A stretch of 64,000 nt of DNA from Telmatactis stephensoni. Lineage: Eukaryota; Cnidaria; Anthozoa; Actiniaria; Isophelliidae. The DNA lies in contig JALIZF010001921.1 in the NCBI GenBank assembly GCA_029948255.1, positions 682,001-746,000 on the forward strand. The letters are read 5' to 3'. The notes below the pieces were generated by a model. That model was not told where the DNA came from and searched no databases. It saw only the letters and a program-made list of their open reading frames with translations. The position numbers were made by a program, and so were the translations under genes. Positions 45,801-56,026 of this stretch are shown here, one piece after another (within the stretch, counting starts at the first letter, position 1; each line of letters begins with the position of its first letter).

Positions 45801-47254
45801 ATGTTGGATCTTATTTTGTAGAGGGTGAAGGCGTTTATGACACTTTTTCCATAAGTAGGCCTACTCCTGGACCATAAGTTGCCTTAAAACGCCTAAAAAC
45901 GCCTTAAAACCGTACTGACGTCGTAAAACGCCTTAAAGAATTAGACAAATTTCTCCACATTTTCTTAAAACGCCTTAGAACGCCTTAAATTGCATTAAGT
46001 TGCTGTAAAAAACGGCGACTTGAGGACCCGGGATAGGCCTATAAGTACTAAAGTATTTCCTAAGATTTTCGATTTGCCCCGCCGAGACAATGAATGAACA
46101 CAGTAAAACCAACGTGTTGTTCGTTTTTCAAAAGCCGAGATGCACCAAGTAAAAAAGAAAACTATTCAACTTCATGAAGCACAGGATGGTTGCCAACACG
46201 AAAGTTGAAACTACTTTGGCAACCACACTAGCTCCTATTGATCAAAGTATATATCAATCTTAAATGTCAATGTTTAAATTTGTAAAAAAAAGTATTTTCT
46301 GTATATTTAATGTTATATTGTAAATGTTTGTGAATAAAAGTTCAGTTCAGCTGAGGATCTATCATTAAAATCAATATTGCAAAGCCATTTTGAACGACAA
46401 AACAATTATTGATCTACGCAAATAAATTAACCATCAAAAAAATTGTGGCCAGAAAGGAGAAATAAAACCCAAAGCAGTAAATACAAATCTAACTTACAGT
46501 TGTAAATATATTTTAAAAATAACTAAATAAATAAAATATTGAAATACAGCCTTTCTGTAAAGTATTTTTATAATATTAAAGATCTTTCCTCGAAATCCTC
46601 TGGATCCAATTTGCATCAATAAAACAAACTGCAGGTTCGACGAGTAAATGTTCGAAATTTCCTCCGTAACCGTGCAGTACCGGTAACCGTGTAAAGACTG
46701 CTCTATCTACTCACCTTCACAACGGTCTCCCGAGAATTTATTCTTGCATTTACATCGATAGTCTTGTCTGTTGTCTTCAAAGATACATTCACCATCATTA
46801 TGACAAGGCTTCTCTTCACATGGGTTCTGTACAGGAATTACCGAATAAGCAGAAGGACTTTTATATGTGTTGTCATGTGTTTGTATGCCTTGTCTTGTGC
46901 CATATAGCTTACCTTGACACTGTAATGGTTGTAGGTCTTGTCTTTTGCCATATACGTTTTGCTTGTGAACTGATCAGAAGAGAGAAGCTCGCAGACATGA
47001 AGACCATTCTTCTGAGGCGTGGTTTTGAAATTAATGGAACGACACCAATGAACACTAGTGCACTTGAACACACATTCCATGTTGTCCTCGACGAGGGTTG
47101 ATTGCTGCTTTGCTCCTTTCATGTTTGATGGGAGAGTGAGTTTTTGTCCTGGATACTTGTCAAAAATGAGATCTTTTTCACGTTGTGCACTTGCACCGTT
47201 GTGGAATCCCATCACTAGAGCAAGTACAAGCGACATCAGAAGAGAGCAACTCAT
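35706..47254 (-). CDS. secreted PAN-EGF-fibrinogen C-terminal domain protein, 5 exons, 364 aa
   Basis: Minus-strand exons: 46913-47254 (signal peptide and PAN/apple module, aa 1-114), 46715-46826 (EGF-like, aa 115-151), 40342-40430, 38094-38388 and 35706-35962 (fibrinogen C-terminal domain, FReD, aa 152-364). Every border is GT/AG, phases match at all four joins, and the total is 1095 bp including the stop. FReD hallmarks: [52 protein letters not shown], the Ca-site run [13 protein letters not shown] and [13 protein letters not shown]. Proteins with this domain usually act outside the cell as lectin-like pattern-recognition or matrix proteins; no ligand is inferred here. Exon 1 start: first ATG of the conserved block ([16 protein letters not shown]). 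Intron 2 is 6.3 kb and full of transposons. A partial duplicate lies at 6321-6869. Confidence 0.9.
35934..36058 (-). repeat. 64-bp tandem duplication of a splice acceptor and exon start
   Basis: 35934-35994 and 35998-36058 are identical 61-bp copies. Each holds the acceptor TTTGTCAG followed by the first 26-29 bases of the last FReD exon. The inner acceptor (exon start 35962) gives the full domain. The outer one (exon start 36026) would read [10 protein letters not shown], then intron sequence, then a TAG stop within about 18 codons. Confidence 0.95.
36336..36930. repeat. (TTTCTG)n hexanucleotide repeat, ~99 units
   Basis: 595 bp, almost pure, with TTTTTG variants only at the edges. It sits in intron 4 of the minus-strand gene, so the pre-mRNA carries (CAGAAA)n. 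Long frames on both strands are artefacts. Confidence 0.98.
37300..37385 (-). repeat. tRNA-like/SINE relic with pol III-style terminator
   Basis: The minus strand has GGGTTCGAATCCCATC (perfect B box) followed by a run of eight T. The A-box side is poor. GAACAGCTCAG-type words flank it on both sides as an inverted repeat. Confidence 0.4.
38446..39365. mobile_element. DNA transposon (920 bp) in intron 3
   Basis: Inverted termini GAGGGTCTCAATGGGG / CCCCATTGAGTCCCTC; direct repeats ATACAA at 38440-38445 and 39366-39371. Both ends hold clustered subterminal motifs of the type GACTCACGSTTAA (about 38473-38540 and 39240-39350). A minus-strand frame, about 38466-38909 with a possible earlier segment from 38950 ([20 protein letters not shown]), is not a transposase I recognise. 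The superfamily is unassigned; the 6-bp duplication is unusual. Confidence 0.7.
39381..39445. repeat. (CATC)n microsatellite
   Basis: About 12 CATC units with interruptions, just downstream of the 920-bp transposon. Confidence 0.9.
40843..41249. mobile_element. MITE with CCGTGAT subterminal repeats (407 bp)
   Basis: Ends CAGGGTGGTGAAGAGG and CCTCTTTATCACCCTG are inverted. Inside, GTGATCCGTGAAA/TCGTGATTCTT-type words repeat at both ends. Flanks share ATATT. The CAGGGT start and a short AT-rich target suggest a hAT-like MITE, tentatively. Confidence 0.6.
41453..42545. repeat. tandem duplication, period 588 bp
   Basis: AGCCTCCTATTCGGAACACA at 41453 recurs at 42041, and the copies stay similar to about 42540, including GCACGAGTGAACGCACGAGT. 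Copy 2 has lost about 90 bp in two places. Intronic (intron 2). Confidence 0.85.
42738..42810. repeat. (GATT)n microsatellite
   Basis: About 18 perfect GATT units. Confidence 0.97.
43500..45480 (+). mobile_element. LINE reverse transcriptase 3' fragment, interrupted
   Basis: Conceptual translation across frames gives LINE reverse-transcriptase thumb/C-terminal motifs such as [30 protein letters not shown] (two frames), [14 protein letters not shown] and [19 protein letters not shown]. It then resumes after an insertion at 45203 with [17 protein letters not shown]. The order and motifs fit the L2/CR1-type LINEs common in cnidarians. The copy is 5'-truncated, frameshifted and split by the element at 44002-45193. 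It lies on the strand opposite to the host gene. Confidence 0.75.
44002..45193. mobile_element. non-autonomous DNA element nested in the LINE (1192 bp)
   Basis: Perfect 9-bp direct repeats GTATCATCG (43993-44001, 45194-45202) flank it, and removing it restores LINE homology. Its ends carry opposed arrays of TGCGGGTTGCGGGCC (left, 44015-44095) and GGCCCGCAACCCGCAAAT (right, 45070-45180). A 9-bp target fits Mutator-like elements. The internal frames (44411-44620 plus, 44813-45010 minus) are unrecognised and could be captured host sequence. Confidence 0.7.
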
Positions 47255-47480
47255 AATCTTTAAGATTGAAGACGTCTTTCTAGATTTCTATGTAGTGTAT
47301 AAATGGTAGAAATTGCGTTTCTATCTTGTTTTAGCAAAATTAATCAATAATTAAAGCTTGCCTTAAACATGATATCTTCTTACGGCTTTAAAGTTGTAAA
47401 ATATTTCATGACGAAAAAGCAAACAAAAACAAGTTTAAGTCACTCTGTGAACTATTTTTACGTCACATTTGCATTAAGAA
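46247..47480. repeat. segmental duplication, copy 2 (partner 5847-7240)
   Basis: Carries exons 1-2 of the intact gene and flanks. At its left edge it continues into unrelated sequence (GATCAAAGTATATATCAATC), where copy 1 meets the BEL/Pao LTR. Confidence 0.9.
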
Positions 47481-47499
47481 AGTCAAATAAAGATAAAAA

Positions 47500-49560
47500 C
47501 CGTGTCAGGTGTTTTGCAGCCTTATTCATTGCTCCATGACGCCAAAGAAACAGATGAAACGCGCCGTGTTTCATACAATTTTATCAGTTAGAAAATGTTA
47601 GCCCTTTCACTAGACTTTCTCAAAGTCGTCAGCCCCGCTTTTTAATTTTTGGCTTTAGCGAGGAAAAAAAGAAAAAAAATCCCGAAGAATAGTGACTAAA
47701 ATAAAGACTAAATAAGAGAGGACGACTTGTGGCAAGTCTACCAAGTTCAAGTTGTTTTATTCACACACTTATAAATATTATTTACATAAATAATAGTTCA
47801 CAAAAGTTTGTATTCACAAGAAGTATGATTTATACAGAGGCATGTTGTAGTAAATGGCATCAGTAATACAAACAATAGATATATTTAGTGTGCAGTGATG
47901 GTTTAAGTAGTGTAAACTTTCGAGTAAACCATCACTACAACTGTTACACAACACTATTTTATACATTTTTACTCAATATTTTTGGCAATATATTTTACTC
48001 ATTTTGCATTTACCTTATTTTATATTTTATTCGTTTGCATTTATATTATTCATTTTCTTATTCATTTGACACGGTTCAGTTTTTATTATTGCGTTCTTCT
48101 ATTTTTTTTTTGTGGCTACAGCCTCGAAGAGGCGAAGCCACTTAGTCATCGGGTTGTAAGTAAGAGTGTGCGTAACTCCACAGGAAGCCCAATAATAAAC
48201 TTCGGAACCAATCATTGATCGACATTAGACAATGATCGATAATGATAAACAAAGGACACTTTGAAATAAAAGAATTTCGATTCAGTGTTAAAATAAACAG
48301 AAACGAAAAGATTTTGAAAGCGAACTACCTCCTGAGTCTGTCAAGAAAACAACAAAAAGGCGTTTGAGTTTACCGCCGATTGCATGCTATGCGCCCGACG
48401 CAAGTAAAAGTTCGTGAAGATTCTCTTCCGTCAATCGACTAATTACTTGAGGCAAACATTTGCTGCGGAAATTCTTACAATCAAGAATTAAAACAAGTAC
48501 AAATTTATCTTTAAAGGAGATAAATTAAAAATTGTCAAAGAAATAATTTATGTGAACTTTTATCCGTAAATTTGGCCACGTACAGCATAACTTTACTCAC
48601 GAGACTTCAAAGCCGTGACCGACAGTGAATGAAAAATAAATAAGCACTGGTGTTTTGGGCTCAATTTTCTATGTAAAGGAATATCTCTATAGACCTGCTT
48701 TATGTTTTAATCGTCTGTTTGTTTAATACTAAATTAGAAGTGCCTCGGCCGATTGTGTTTCAAACGGTGTTATGTCGGGCGCATATGCAATAAAATTGTT
48801 GGTAAGTTCTTTAGTGGCTGTGAATATTTAAGTTCTTTTCTTACATTATCTTCTAGTAAAAAAATATTTTTGGCATTTGTTTTACTGCTACACTTTTATG
48901 TTTCTGGAGTTATAGCAAATTTACGATCAAAATTTATATACAAAAAAGCAACCTTACTAATCATCTAAGCGCTCAGTAGTCTTATGTAAGAAATTACAGT
49001 AAAAAGCCAGTATTTCAACACTGGATCTCATTAATTTACTGACGCTTTTCTTTCTATCCCATAAACAGATAAGGCTGTAGCCACATGCGCTTAATAAGCG
49101 CCTATTTTTTAATTTGACAACCAAAACTAATCCGTGCTTGGCAAACAAATTGGCGATTAATTTCATCACCGATGTTTTTAAACAAATCAACAAAAGGAAC
49201 AAAAGAGTACAAGTTTCGCTAATCCTAAAGTAATAGACTACAAGTTGGTCTAACAGATTTTTAATATCGATGACTAGTGGAAACCACGTAAACATCAACT
49301 TGGCCTTGCTGGAAAACCAGTTCTCTCAAGCCCTTGGTATCTTGTTTACGAGCAAAAGGAGACTCCTCCTACTTGTGCATATTGGGTGTTACACAACGGG
49401 GTACACACCCAAACTTTTGAGCGAGTTGTTCTTCCAGCAAGTAACTTGCCAAGCAAAACAATTTCAACCACTTGATTAGTTTTAAAATTATCTATTCGGA
49501 TACGGTTGTAACTAAGTGTTTTGAGCCAGAAAACACCAAGAAGTTTCTACGAAACCTTCT
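47500..49560. other. intergenic, no gene recognised
   Basis: AT-rich. An inverted word pair, GTGGCTACAGCCT (48111-48123) and AAGGCTGTAGCCAC (49071-49084), may mark the ends of an old ~970-bp element, without supporting target duplication. Reading frames here are short and show no domain. Confidence 0.45.
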
Positions 49561-49567
49561 CTGCGTT

Positions 49568-49832
49568 TGTTACAGTCAACAAATTAGTCAGTGAGCTTCG
49601 AGCTTGATCCTAGCAACCAATAGCGTGCTCTCTAGCACTGCGACATCGTTGATTGATAAGTAAAAACTGGTCAAACCACTTAGGTGAACTGAATGATTAC
49701 AATTGCACTGCAACTCAGAGTTGATCTCAGTTGTAGCAGAGTAAAGAAGGTGTAAGAAACTTGTTGAACATTAAAGTAAAAGGTGAACCAAAAGTCTCTA
49801 CTGAGCGTCCCTTAACACTGGTGGCAAGAAGG
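49568..49832 (+). mobile_element. probable 5' LTR and primer-binding site of a decayed LTR retrotransposon
   Basis: Candidate LTR 49568-49817 begins TGTTACAG and ends CTTAACA. It is followed by TGGTGGCAAGAAGG (49819-49832), a position and sequence typical of a tRNA primer site. A gag frame begins 400 bp downstream. No matching 3' LTR was found in the window, so the 5' border is uncertain. Confidence 0.45.
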
Positions 49833-50237
49833 CCGCGCAATCAGGGAAAAAAAGGTATACCTTAACTTAAAAACAATTGTTGTACGTCAGCCTAGGAAAT
49901 TTTTCTTTATGAATGTGTTATGTTAAAATTCTAAATGCCCATTTAAATTCGTTTTATATGATCTAACTTTTAACGTAAGACTTTTACTCGTTTTTATGAT
50001 CGCGCTGTTGATATTCAGTAATTTAAGTGCCGTGGAAATTTCATTAGTGATATCGGTTGTTTGTTTGCTTTTCAATCGTGCCTCGAGAAACTAGGAGAAC
50101 GAAGATTTTTACGAATAGCGAATCCGAAACTAAATTGCCTGGAAAACCTGGAAAATCAAAAGCTTTGCTCTGTATGTAGTACTTGTAAGTTAAAACCATA
50201 AACAAAATCTCAATTAGCAACTAAAACTATTTCTGTA

Positions 50238-50890
50238 ATGCCTACTAAAGGGGCCACTGGCGGTGATCCGCCCAATTCTATAGAAATTGACGATTTAACA
50301 AATATAGATTTACGGAGATTTTGCATCAATCACTGGAAGGAATTCGCCAAAATATGCGCGAAATTAACGATTCCAACGCGCATTTTCCACACTGTCGGAT
50401 ACAGTACAGGGGTTGCAGCCCAAAAAGGGACCTCCTGGAATTTCAAAGGCTCCAACGTTTTCTGCGTAGGTGACGCTAAGTTTCATAAGTGGACAGACGA
50501 GGAATATCGTCAGGCTTTTCCTTTGTCCTTAACGGGCACAGCTGAAACTTGGTATACCACGTTAGATAAAACATTTACGTCATTTGACCAATTGGCAAAG
50601 CTTTTTCAGGACAGATTCCTTTCGCCAACTTCAAATTGGGTCCTGAGGCAACAGTTAGGCCAGCGTAAACAGAATTCAAATAAATCGCTTAGCGAATATT
50701 CAGCTGATATTACGAAGCGTTACCAACGTTTAGGAATTCCTATCGGCGAACAACTCCATTATTTCGTACGTCCAGGGCCTCCGCCCAGATCTAAGAGATT
50801 ACACAATATTACAACAAACTAAGTCGTTAGAGGAAGCTGAAAACTCGGCAAGAATTAAGGATTCTTTAGGTAAAACGCCAAACAATAACC
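50238..50890 (+). pseudogene. retrotransposon gag, frameshifted and truncated
   Basis: The frame 50238-50822 encodes a gag-like protein. The segment AFPLSLTGTAETWYTTLDKT, then FTSFDQLAKLFQDRFLSP, matches the retrotransposon gag (capsid) domain of Ty3/gypsy-type elements. At about 50771, after YFVR, the frame shifts. The expected continuation (GLRPDLRDYTILQQTKSLEE) lies in another frame and then stops near 50907, where unrelated repeat begins. No protease, RT or integrase follows. Confidence 0.75.
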
Positions 50891-50901
50891 TAACGGCCGT
50901 G

Positions 50902-51062
50902 ACATAGTTCTCTGGTAAGAGGACACCAAGTCTCATAAGCAGACAGCAACCCCTGGTCCCTTTGCCTGACAAGCTTTACATTTTTAAACTTCCCTAAGCA
51001 GACATCTCCCATATGTTGACAGCAACCCTCGGTCCTTTCGCCTGACAAACTCTACATTTTTA
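50902..51062. repeat. fragment related to the interior of the TA-flanked MITE at 34912
   Basis: Two units sharing AAGCAGACAGCAACCC and GACAAACTCTACATTTTTAA. The terminal inverted repeats are missing. It truncates the gag remnant. Confidence 0.7.
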
Positions 51063-51274
51063 AGAACTGAAAAGCAAACAAATCACAAGTTTAATTAAGT
51101 CACTTTGTCAAATATTTTTTTAAGTCAAATCCCCCAAATTTGCATTAAGGACATTAAGGCCAAACTAAGAAACAGATGAAACATGTCATATTTTATACTT
51201 TTATGCATTTCATATTTTTCTTTTACTCAAGATAGAAAATTCTAGAAAATTTAGGAGCAAGGAGGGCACAGCCA

Positions 51275-51747
51275 GGTGGCTGGTTGGCCGAGTGCTGAGA
51301 GCACCTGCCTTTAGACTTTAGACTTTATTTATTTCACACATCAATTAATTATATACATATATTTATATTACAAGAGAAACAAAATTACACAGTAATATAT
51401 ACATAGATAATTTCCTTTTTGTATTTTAAATAAGTGTGATGTGTGTGGTTGTCGAAATAGCATTACACTAGTTCGAGTCGACAACCACACCGCTGTGGTC
51501 TGGGTTCGAGTCCCTGCTGTGAACTGATCGAGTTCTCCGGTTTTTCCTCCCTCAACATGTGAGTTGAGCGACGTATGCAAAATATTTAATGTAGAGGTAG
51601 GGAGTGTGAGTGCCAGCAGAAGAATAGCCACTAGCTACGTGGATCTGCTGTAGAAGATTCTTTCTTTCTTTCTTTCTTTCTCTTTCTCTTTCTCTTTCTT
51701 TCTTTCTTTCCTCCCTCCCTCCCTCCCTCCCTCCCTCCCTCCCTCCC
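51275..51747 (+). mobile_element. tRNA-derived SINE, copy 3, split between A and B boxes
   Basis: A-box side TGGCCGAGTGCTGAGAGC at 51283, B-box side GGGTTCGAGTCCC at about 51502, body and CTTT/CCCT tail to 51747. About 177 bp (51313-51489) separates the boxes, against about 30 bp in the other copies. The insert starts with a reverse AATAAA-type tail and ends with a 13-bp perfect inverted repeat (51443-51455 / 51478-51490). About 225 bp upstream of the SINE (51063-51274) also matches the flanks of copies 1 and 2. Confidence 0.8.
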
Positions 51748-52340
51748 TATTATCCCTGATATTAAAAACCTATATTTGCTAAAAAATACGGCATCTGATC
51801 TATTGAGCTACTTGAAATTAGACTGAATTGAGTACACCAATTTATGCTATATTTGAAATAAGAAATTTATTTAGTATGATAATTTAAGATACATGTCTGA
51901 AATTATAAATTTAGTTGCTCTTTATATTCGCAAGTTTGAACTGAATAAATAAATGTCAAAAAGAAAAGAAAGAATGAGTTGACTTGTTTTGGAATGGGAT
52001 TGAATCAATCATAATCCTAATCATAATTGGGACAAGTAGGGGTTTCTACTTCTTCCTTCCTTTCTCCCCTCCCCTGCTTACTTCGATCCTATTTTCCAGC
52101 GGCTTCTCCAGGGATTTTAGAAACTCGTCTTCACAGAATTTGAAGTGAAAATTTGGATTGATTGGTAGTGTATCAACTTGCTATTTCAATGAACTTGATT
52201 ATGTAGCTACGAAATGGTTTGCAACTGTATCAATAACAGATGGTTGAGTTCCCACGGTTTAACTCTAAATTAAACAAGTTAATTTATCAATCACATACGA
52301 ATTACACAAGAAAAAATGACAATTTCCAACTTGGGGTTTT
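51748..52340. other. intergenic, nothing recognised
   Basis: AT-rich sequence without domains, paired repeats or plausible exons. Confidence 0.5.
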
Positions 52341-52446
52341 CCTGGGTCTAAACTGGGAATCTGTTCTATTTTTACTTGGGAAATCTGTAATACCCAAACT
52401 TGTAAAAATAGAACAGATTCCCAGGAATTCCCTGGCTAGACCCAGG
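52341..52446. other. long near-perfect RNA hairpin, miRNA/siRNA-like or tiny MITE
   Basis: Stems: 52341-52350 with 52437-52446 (10 bp, CCTGGGTCTA), 52353-52375 with 52402-52424 (23 bp perfect, CTGGGAATCTGTTC then TATTTTTAC), and TTGGG with CCCAA at the tip. The total of about 106 nt and a 23-bp uninterrupted duplex fit a small-RNA precursor. A palindromic MITE is the alternative. Confidence 0.5.
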
Positions 52447-53128
52447 GAAGCCCCATATTTGACCAGTGCTGGGAATTGACTTTTTTTCCCTGTGCCAAGA
52501 AACGCTTGGTGGTATGGTGGCTGAAATACAGATCGGTAAAGCAGTTCACATAACATTACAATGATCGAAAATATTGTGCAGAAATATTATTGTATTATTC
52601 CCATTAATGGAGATTGTCTTGGTCAACCAAAATTTCCAGAGCGTTTTTCACTTCCGCAATTTTTTCGTTACTGACTGACCTCATTCTCTTAAGTATTATC
52701 TTTATCTTTTTTTTTTTTTTTTGCTTTTTCTGGTAACTCTTGAGTAGAGACACTATTTATGTGAATGAACAACAATTCAAACATTCAAATGAATACTCAA
52801 ATATTCATGATCAAGGCAATGACATTGTACTAGAACACTACAATAAAAGTCTGAAAAGTAAAGAGATTTCTTCTCGGTTGACCCAGCTGTTAAGTAGTTC
52901 AAACGTTAGAGTTGAACGCCAAAATCCTTGGAAGCGTGTGATTCGTTGAGCAACAAATCTGTCTGGCAGTGTTTGATTGGATGAACAGAACAATAGACGT
53001 TCTTTCTTATTGGACAATGACTACAGCTATACATTTAGCTTCTTTGAAAGCGCAGTAATTCTCTGACCGCAATAATTGTATAGTAGAAATTTTACTTTTC
53101 TGTTTTATTTAATAATTGAGTTAGAAAG

Positions 53129-54958
53129 ATGTCACCTTTCAAGATTTTCTGTCCTGTCATTTTAGTTTTTCTAGCACAATTTTCCTGGTTAGATGCAACA
53201 GTCGAGCCCCATAAGGATCATCTCTATAAACACGAACACTATACAGACTCAAACCAACACGACGTTCGCTACGATCATGACGCTTTTCTTGGACCAGACG
53301 CTGAAAAGTTCGAAGACTTCCCACCTGAAGAGTCAAAGCGCAACCTAAAGATCATCGTGACAACACGAATCGATACGAATAAGGATGGAATAGTTAGTGA
53401 GGCGGAGCTTGAGGCTTGGATCGAGAAGCAACGTAAAGCATTCATGTATGAAGCAATAGCGATAAATATTAAGAAAGAAGATCAAAATGGCGATGGTAAG
53501 ATCTCTTGGGATGAGTACAAGCTTAGAGTACTTTGGTCAATGGGATAATACTAATCTACCAAAGGACCACGTAAGTACTGAGAACTGACTGACCGACTGT
53601 CCGACCGACCGACTAACCGACCGACCGACTAACCGACCGACCGACTGACTGACCGACTGACTGACCGACCGACTGACCGACCGACCGACTGACCGACCGA
53701 CCGACCGACCGACCGACCGACTGACCGATCAACAGACCGACCGACTGACTGACCTACCGACCGACCGACCAATTGACCGTCCGACTGACGGACAGACTGA
53801 CTGTCCGACTGTCTGACTGACTCACTGACTGAAAGAATCAATGATCATCAGACTTACCTCACCTCTTTTCTCAATAGAGTTTGCGTCGTCAAATCCACAA
53901 AGCTCAGCACAAGTTCCACATGGCTGACGAGGACCAAGATGGCAAAATGAACATCGACGAATACGTGAATTTCCAGCACCCAGAAGAAACCAAACACATG
54001 GAGGAACTAGCAGTGGATGAAATATTAGAAGACGTCGACCAAGATGGAGACGGGTGAGGGATTGATTCGAGCAAGTTTTTTGGACAAACCTTTTTGCTCG
54101 TGTCGATGACAAAAAAGGTTTTCCTTGTCACCTTTTCCTTGTCAAGAAAGCTCGCTCGTGTCGACGACAAAAATGTTTTCCTTAAAAAGGTTCCTTGTGC
54201 CTAAAATATACTTTCCAAGGTGGGATACCGTCAAGTTTCGTTTTTTTTCGTCCATCTACATGAAAAAATGCTTGCTTTGGCACGGTTTCCCTTGACAGAG
54301 GAAACGCACGGTTTTTCTACAAATATGGAAACTTGATGAGGAAAAAATACAAAAAGGTTTTCGACTGCATGAGGAAGTTTATTTCTCGTCAGGCTCGATA
54401 ACATGCGTGTGTACTTCCTAATTTAGACGAAGAGTCTCCTTTCTTGTGTTTACGTGTGTTGACACTTTGTTTTTTATGTAAATGAAAGTCAATAAATGTT
54501 CAAAATGTTCAAATGTTTTCTTAATTGAGGAAGTATATGTCCCGAATATTTCCCTTTACTGTGATCTACGTAACTTATCCGACAAGTTTGTCTTTTGTAA
54601 ACACTGCCATAATTTAACCTTAATTTTCTTTAGTTTTATTACAGTCAATGAGTTTGTCGGTCACTATGGAGACGCGGACAACGCTCCTCATTGGGTAGAA
54701 CGAGAACGCGAGGAATTTGCGCGCCAATTTGACAAAAACAAAGATGGTAAGCTTAACCGGGAGGAGGTCAGGGACTGGGCCCTACCACGGCGAGGCGAAT
54801 CGTTGGATGAAGCGAAACATTTGATTGACGGCGCAGATGACAATGCTGATGGTGTGTTGTCTGTGGAGGAAATCTTAGTACATTGGGAATTCTTTGTGGG
54901 GAGTAAAGCTACCGACCATGGAGAGACCTTGAGAAAGATGACTCATGTGGAACTGTAA
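53129..54958 (+). CDS. CREC-family EF-hand protein (reticulocalbin/calumenin-like), 3 exons, apparent frameshift
   Basis: Exon 1 53129-53570, exon 2 53878-54053, exon 3 54634-54958, with donors GTAAGT and GTGAGG and AG acceptors. Signal peptide MSPFKIFCPVILVFLAQFSW; six EF-hand loops: DTNKDGIVSEAE, DQNGDGKISWDE, DEDQDGKMNIDE, DQDGDGFITVNE (split by intron 2), DKNKDGKLNREE, DDNADGVLSVEE; and the C-terminus THVEL, an HDEL-like ER retrieval tail. The family binds Ca2+ with low affinity in the secretory pathway. Exon 1 is 442 bp, one base too long: after DEYKL a +1 shift is needed to reach FGQWDNTNLPKDH and exon 2 in phase. As read, it stops after WSMG (139 aa). Without the extra base the protein would be 313 aa, the family's usual size. 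Pseudogenisation or a sequencing error are both possible. Confidence 0.85.
53585..53835. repeat. (GACC/GACT)n tetranucleotide repeat in intron 1
   Basis: About 60 units starting 15 bp after the donor of exon 1 and ending 43 bp before the acceptor, so it fills nearly the whole 307-bp intron. A related copy is at 32884-33070. Confidence 0.95.
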
Positions 54959-55213
54959 GATCCATCTAAACGAACACTGCTCAAGGAACAAGATGTGTGT
55001 CTATCAGGAGATCCCTGTTATCTCTAGATATAATGGAAGAGCTTCAATTTTGCCTGATAGCAGCGGGTAGTTCTGTTTTTGTTTCGCTTCCTGGTTATTT
55101 TTGATGTTCTTTTTTGCCTTTGTTGTAATTGTTATTATTGTTATTTTTAAGAATATATATTACATAACTCATGCACCATCTATGTACACACAATCACTTG
55201 ATTTTGAATGGAA

Positions 55214-55219
55214 AATAAA
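55214..55219 (+). promoter_or_regulatory. poly(A) signal of the EF-hand gene
   Basis: AATAAA 256 bp after the stop codon, in AT-rich sequence; the only clear canonical hexamer downstream of exon 3 in this strand before unrelated DNA. Confidence 0.55.
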
Positions 55220-55299
55220 GCTTCAACCACGTCAATTCAATCACCTCGTTACGTGTACTTTTGGCGCTTAAAACGCGTTTTTCATTTTTCAAAGCTAGG

Positions 55300-56020
55300 G
55301 GACGGAGGTGCGTCAAAGAGCGCAGCATTTAGAAACACGTAAAAATCAGATAACACCGCAACGCGGCTGTTCTAAAAATAGCACGGATAATAAACGACTC
55401 AGATTGTAATCGTACAGAAAAGAACACAGAGTAACATACACTTCATGCAAAAAGTGGTCCGTACAAACCAAACTGCCAAAATTGAACTCAAGATGATGAA
55501 AAATTGGGTTTATCTGAGTTGTGACGTCACAGTCGCACTTCCCCATTTTACGTACGCAGTACATTTACATTTACTGAAATGGATAGATAAGTATTAGTAT
55601 CAATGAAAGACTACATTACTGAAAAAAATATTTTCTCTTGGCTACGTCCACGTTTTCAACCAGTATTGCAAAACTTGTTATGCTGCTTTCTGGCACGGAA
55701 ACTGATGTACACGAGTGTCGGAGGGTCAGTCATAGAACCACCATGAATATAATTCAATTTGTACTTCGCTATGTGAGACTGTTTGCTTTAAAGCTCGAAC
55801 TGGGTATTTGCTGAAGGCCGTTCCATCGTTGCTGTGTTCAACTAATCAGTGACCGCGTAATATTCTGTGACGGCAACCGTGCGTCTATACTTTATTATTA
55901 TTCAATTTTCATACACTGTACAAATTCTGATTTTCTGATTGGTCAGTTTGTACCACGTGACGCGTTGTTATGACGTGACAACACGTCACGACGTATTAAT
56001 ACCGACGTATTAATATAGAT
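55300..56020. other. intergenic, no gene recognised
   Basis: Non-coding. The 55960-56020 part is rich in CACGTGAC/ACGTCACG and ACGTATTAATA words in opposed orientation, probably the end of a MITE. Confidence 0.4.
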
Positions 56021-56026
56021 AATACG

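Noticed and set aside
45880..46010. Satellite relic (AAAACGCCTTAAAA words)
   Set aside because: Shares only short AACGCC words with the 54-bp satellite and lacks the GGCTATAGCC core, so relatedness is not supported.
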